Shown: positions 61,714 to 64,000 of the stretch, piece after piece
Layout: each line of letters starts with the position of its first letter
How positions within the stretch are numbered: position 1 is the stretch's first letter
Assembly (NCBI RefSeq): GCF_003626645.1
Contig: NZ_RBAM01000003.1
Coordinates: forward strand, 496,001 to 560,000
Direction of reading: 5' to 3'
Source: Streptomyces klenkii
Lineage (GTDB): Bacteria; Actinomycetota; Actinomycetes; Streptomycetales; Streptomycetaceae
Length of the DNA: 64,000 nucleotides
The notes under the pieces: model-generated
What the model was told of the DNA's origin: nothing
What the model saw: the letters and a program-made list of their open reading frames with translations, nothing else
The model's database searches: none
Translations under genes and position numbers: made by a program

Positions 61714-63306
61714 TCAGATGTGGGCCGCGCCGGCCGCTGCCTCGGGGTTCGATCCGCGCTTGGTGAACAGCGCCACCAAGGCGGCGCAGGCCGCGACGAC
61801 GCCCGCGACGGTGAAGGACAGGCTCATCCCTGACACGAAAGTGTCATGCGCAATGTCCGTGATTTTGCCCGCCAGCTCCGGCGGCGCCCCGGGCGGCACC
61901 GGGGCCACACCGACCGCGACGGCGTCCGCCGCCCCGGCCGCCTGCTGCGGCGTGCCGGCGGGCAGCCCCGCCTCCGCCCACTTGCCGGGCAGGGTGTCGT
62001 CGACGCGGGCGGCCATGACGGCACCGAGGACGGCCGTCCCGAGCGAGCCGCCCACCTGCATGGCGGCCTGTTGCAGGCCGCCCGCGACGCCCGCGTGCTC
62101 CAGCGGGGCGTTGCCGACGATGACTTCGGTGGCGCCGACCATGACCGGGGCGAGACCGAGGCCGAAGAGGGCGAACCACACCGACATCACGCCCGTGCCG
62201 GAGCCGGGTTCGAGGCGGGCCATGCCGAAGCAGGCGGCGGTGGTCAGCAGCATGCCCACGACCAGCGGGATCCGCGGCCCCACACGGGTGATGAGCGCGC
62301 CCGCGGCGGGCGAGCCGACGATCATCATGCCGGTGAGCGGCAGCAGGTGCAGGCCCGAGTCGACGGGGCTCATGCCGTGCACGTTCTGCAAGTAGAAGGT
62401 GACGAAAAACAGGCCGCCGATGAAGGCGAACGCCATCAGCAGCATCAGGACGGTGCCGGCGGTCAGCGGCACGGAGCGGAAGAGCCGCAGCGGCAGCAGC
62501 GGTTCGCGCGCCCTGACCTCCCAGAAGGCGAAGAGGAGGAGGGCGAGGACCGCGCCCGCGAGGAACAGCAGGGTCTTCGCGTCGCCCCAGCCCCAGTCGC
62601 GGGCCTTGATCAGCGCCCAGACGAGGCAGAACATCCCCGCCGAGAGCAGGCCGATGCCGGGGAGGTCGAAGGAGCGCGGGGCGTGGGCGGCCCGGTGGTC
62701 CCTGAGGATGACGAGGCCGAGGACGAGCGCGACGACGCCGACGGGCACGTTGATGAAGAACACCGACTGCCAGTTGACGTGTTCGACGAGGACGCCGCCG
62801 AGGATGGGGCCGCCGGCGGTGGAGGCGCCGATCACCATGCCCCAGATGCCGACGGCCATGTTGAGCTTCCCGGCCGGGAAGGTGGCGCGCAGCAGGCCGA
62901 GCGCGGCCGGCATCAGCAGCGCGCCGCACAGGCCCTGGAGGACCCGGAAGACGACGACGGCCGACACGCTGCCGGAGAGCGCGATGGCTCCGGAGGCGAC
63001 GGCGAAGCCGGTGGTACCTATGAGGAAGGTCAGCCGGTGACCGAACCGGTCACCCAGCTTGCCCGCGGTGATGAGCGCGACCGCGAGGGCGAGGAGGTAG
63101 CTGTTGGTTATCCACTGGACATCGGCGAGCGAGGCGTGGAGGTCATCCCGGATCACGGGATTCGCGACGGCGACGATCGTGCCGTCGAGCGCGACCATCA
63201 TCACGCCTATCGCCACGGTAACGAGGGTCAGCCAGGGGTGGCCGCGGAGCCCCTTGCGGGCACCGAGCTCCGGCTGCGCCTCGGCGACAGCGGTCTGAGA
63301 CGTCAT
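61714..63306 (-). CDS. DHA2-family MFS drug exporter
   Basis: A 530-residue 14-helix proton antiporter: MMVALDGTIVAVANPVIRDD (motif D1), GKLGDRFGHRLTFLIG (motif A) and GPILGGVLVEHVNWQSVFFI (motif C) are intact. It exports drugs or antibiotics. The ATG at 63306 (MTSQTAVAE) is supported by position directly beside a palindromic operator at 63318-63332. It is divergent from a TetR gene that most probably represses it. Confidence 0.9.
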   Translation of the reverse strand: MTSQTAVAEAQPELGARKGLRGHPWLTLVTVAIGVMMVALDGTIVAVANPVIRDDLHASLADVQWITNSYLLALAVALITAGKLGDRFGHRLTFLIGTTGFAVASGAIALSGSVSAVVVFRVLQGLCGALLMPAALGLLRATFPAGKLNMAVGIWGMVIGASTAGGPILGGVLVEHVNWQSVFFINVPVGVVALVLGLVILRDHRAAHAPRSFDLPGIGLLSAGMFCLVWALIKARDWGWGDAKTLLFLAGAVLALLLFAFWEVRAREPLLPLRLFRSVPLTAGTVLMLLMAFAFIGGLFFVTFYLQNVHGMSPVDSGLHLLPLTGMMIVGSPAAGALITRVGPRIPLVVGMLLTTAACFGMARLEPGSGTGVMSVWFALFGLGLAPVMVGATEVIVGNAPLEHAGVAGGLQQAAMQVGGSLGTAVLGAVMAARVDDTLPGKWAEAGLPAGTPQQAAGAADAVAVGVAPVPPGAPPELAGKITDIAHDTFVSGMSLSFTVAGVVAACAALVALFTKRGSNPEAAAGAAHI

Positions 63307-63317
63307 GCCAAGAATTA

Positions 63318-63332
63318 TGTCAGTCCCTGACA
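63318..63332. promoter_or_regulatory. TGTCAG-TCC-CTGACA operator
   Basis: A perfect 6-3-6 inverted repeat between the divergent exporter and TetR genes, 12 nt before the exporter start. A further TGTCATAA half-site lies at about 63362. This is the expected binding site of the TetR protein. Confidence 0.6.
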
Positions 63333-63419
63333 ATTGACTGCACGCGACATCCGCGGGTGTCTGTCATAACGTCGGATCGCTATCCTGAGCAGCACAAACG
63401 TGGCGGAGGAGAGAAGTTC

Positions 63420-64000
63420 ATGCAGTCGATCGAGGGCGCGGCGGCCCGTCCGGCGGCCCCGTCCGGACTGCGCGAGCGCAAGAAGCGGCGCACGCGGGAC
63501 ACCCTGATCCGGTCCGCCCTGGAGCTGTTCTCCCGCAAGGGCTACGAGCGCACCACCGTCGACGAGATCGCCGAGGCCGCGGAGGTCTCCCAGCGCACCT
63601 TCTTCCGCTACTTCGCGAACAAGGAGGAGGTCGCGCTGGCGATACAGAGCGCCGTCGACGCCCTCTTCCTCGCCGCGCTGCGCTCGCGGCCCGCCGCCGA
63701 GGCCCCGCTGCCCGCCCTGCGCGAGGCCGTCCTCGACACGTGGGACGGCGCGCGCGCCGTCATCGAGGCGGTCGTGCCGCTGGAGCTGCACATGCGCACG
63801 TACGGGCTGATCGAGTCGACGCCCCAGCTGCTGGCGGCGCGGCTGCGGTCGCTGTCGGAGGTGGAGGAGGGGCTGGCCCTGGAGATCGCGCGGCGCGAGG
63901 GGCTGGATCCGCACGCCGACCCCCGGCCGCACGTCCTGGTGGCCGCGTTCGGCGGGGTGATGCGCGTCACCACCCGGGCCTGGGGGGAGCGCGGGGAGGG
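63420..64000 (+). CDS. TetR-family regulator of the divergent exporter (C-terminus off window)
   Basis: The first 193 residues of a TetR protein. The helix-turn-helix (about 25-70) includes RTRDTLIRSALELFSRKGYE, VDEIAEAAEVSQRTFFRYFA and NKEEVA. The effector domain follows and is cut by the window end. The ATG at 63420 has GGAGGAGAG upstream. It sits back-to-back with a DHA2 exporter, the classical TetR/efflux arrangement, with a palindrome between them. Confidence 0.88.
   Translation, partial: MQSIEGAAARPAAPSGLRERKKRRTRDTLIRSALELFSRKGYERTTVDEIAEAAEVSQRTFFRYFANKEEVALAIQSAVDALFLAALRSRPAAEAPLPALREAVLDTWDGARAVIEAVVPLELHMRTYGLIESTPQLLAARLRSLSEVEEGLALEIARREGLDPHADPRPHVLVAAFGGVMRVTTRAWGERGE

Overview
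The window is high-GC DNA from an actinomycete, almost certainly Streptomyces. GTG starts are frequent, neighbouring genes often overlap by 4 nt (ATGA/GTGA), and there are families typical of the genus: a SapB/AmfS-type morphogenetic lanthipeptide cluster, snapalysin, several TerD paralogues, a DUF3052 gene beside a homodimeric-type aceE, and many GC-rich intergenic palindromes. Apart from the two ends, where a DinB-type enzyme and a TetR gene run off the window, the genes look intact. I see no prophage, transposase, rRNA or CRISPR array.

Layout. 1-6 kb: a mycothiol-dependent-type enzyme, a lipoprotein, then a minus-strand operon (GT4 glycosyltransferase, SAM methyltransferase, alpha/alpha-toroid protein). 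This operon is divergent from a KstR-like TetR gene, with a KstR-type palindrome between them. 6-14 kb: class III lanthipeptide cluster with regulator (ramR-like), two ABC exporters, a 40-residue precursor and LanKC synthetase. 14-16 kb: aldehyde dehydrogenase plus 3Fe-4S ferredoxin. 16-22.3 kb: a cobalamin riboswitch followed by five 4-nt-overlapping genes: two surface proteins that together resemble transcobalamin, and an ECF transporter (T, fused A-A', S). 22-26 kb: accessory regulators (XRE-TPR, a UTRA domain lacking its DNA-binding part), a small monooxygenase and two GNAT enzymes. The UTRA/monooxygenase pair is flanked by a 20-bp direct repeat. 26-31 kb: a FadA5-like thiolase and a CYP125-like P450, divergent around a second KstR-type palindrome, then a DUF6230/DUF6114/secreted-protein operon. 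31-39.5 kb: GT87-PAP2 membrane protein, DHA2 exporter with a C-terminal winged helix, HAD phosphatase, a Mn2+ (yybP-ykoY) riboswitch with a GDT1-type exporter, FetB-type permease and a secreted HNH nuclease. 39.5-46.3 kb: DoxX, DedA, DUF1990, snapalysin with its LysR regulator, tRNA-Val, DUF4097 lipoprotein and a coiled-coil protein. 46.6-56.7 kb: FmdB, an O-methyltransferase and a Ter stress module (HAD phosphatase, PRTase-TRSP-StiP fusion, HpcH-type lyase, TerD with a Pro/Gln tail, TerA-like, TerC-like, two TerD). 56.8-64 kb: peroxiredoxin, DUF3052, aceE, an I36-type inhibitor, a DHA2 exporter and its divergent TetR regulator.

How parts fit together. The two KstR-type sites may link the GT4 operon and the fadA5/CYP125 pair to the TetR regulator encoded here. 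The B12 riboswitch and the ECF operon form a self-contained corrinoid-uptake unit. The most unusual structural feature is repeat DNA: an approximately 130-bp element with long inverted arms occurs twice in opposite orientation, and one copy lies in frame inside the PRTase-TRSP-StiP gene, in an inter-domain linker that also holds a second, unrelated palindrome. The C-terminal tail of EcfT also appears to be made from intergenic repeat DNA.
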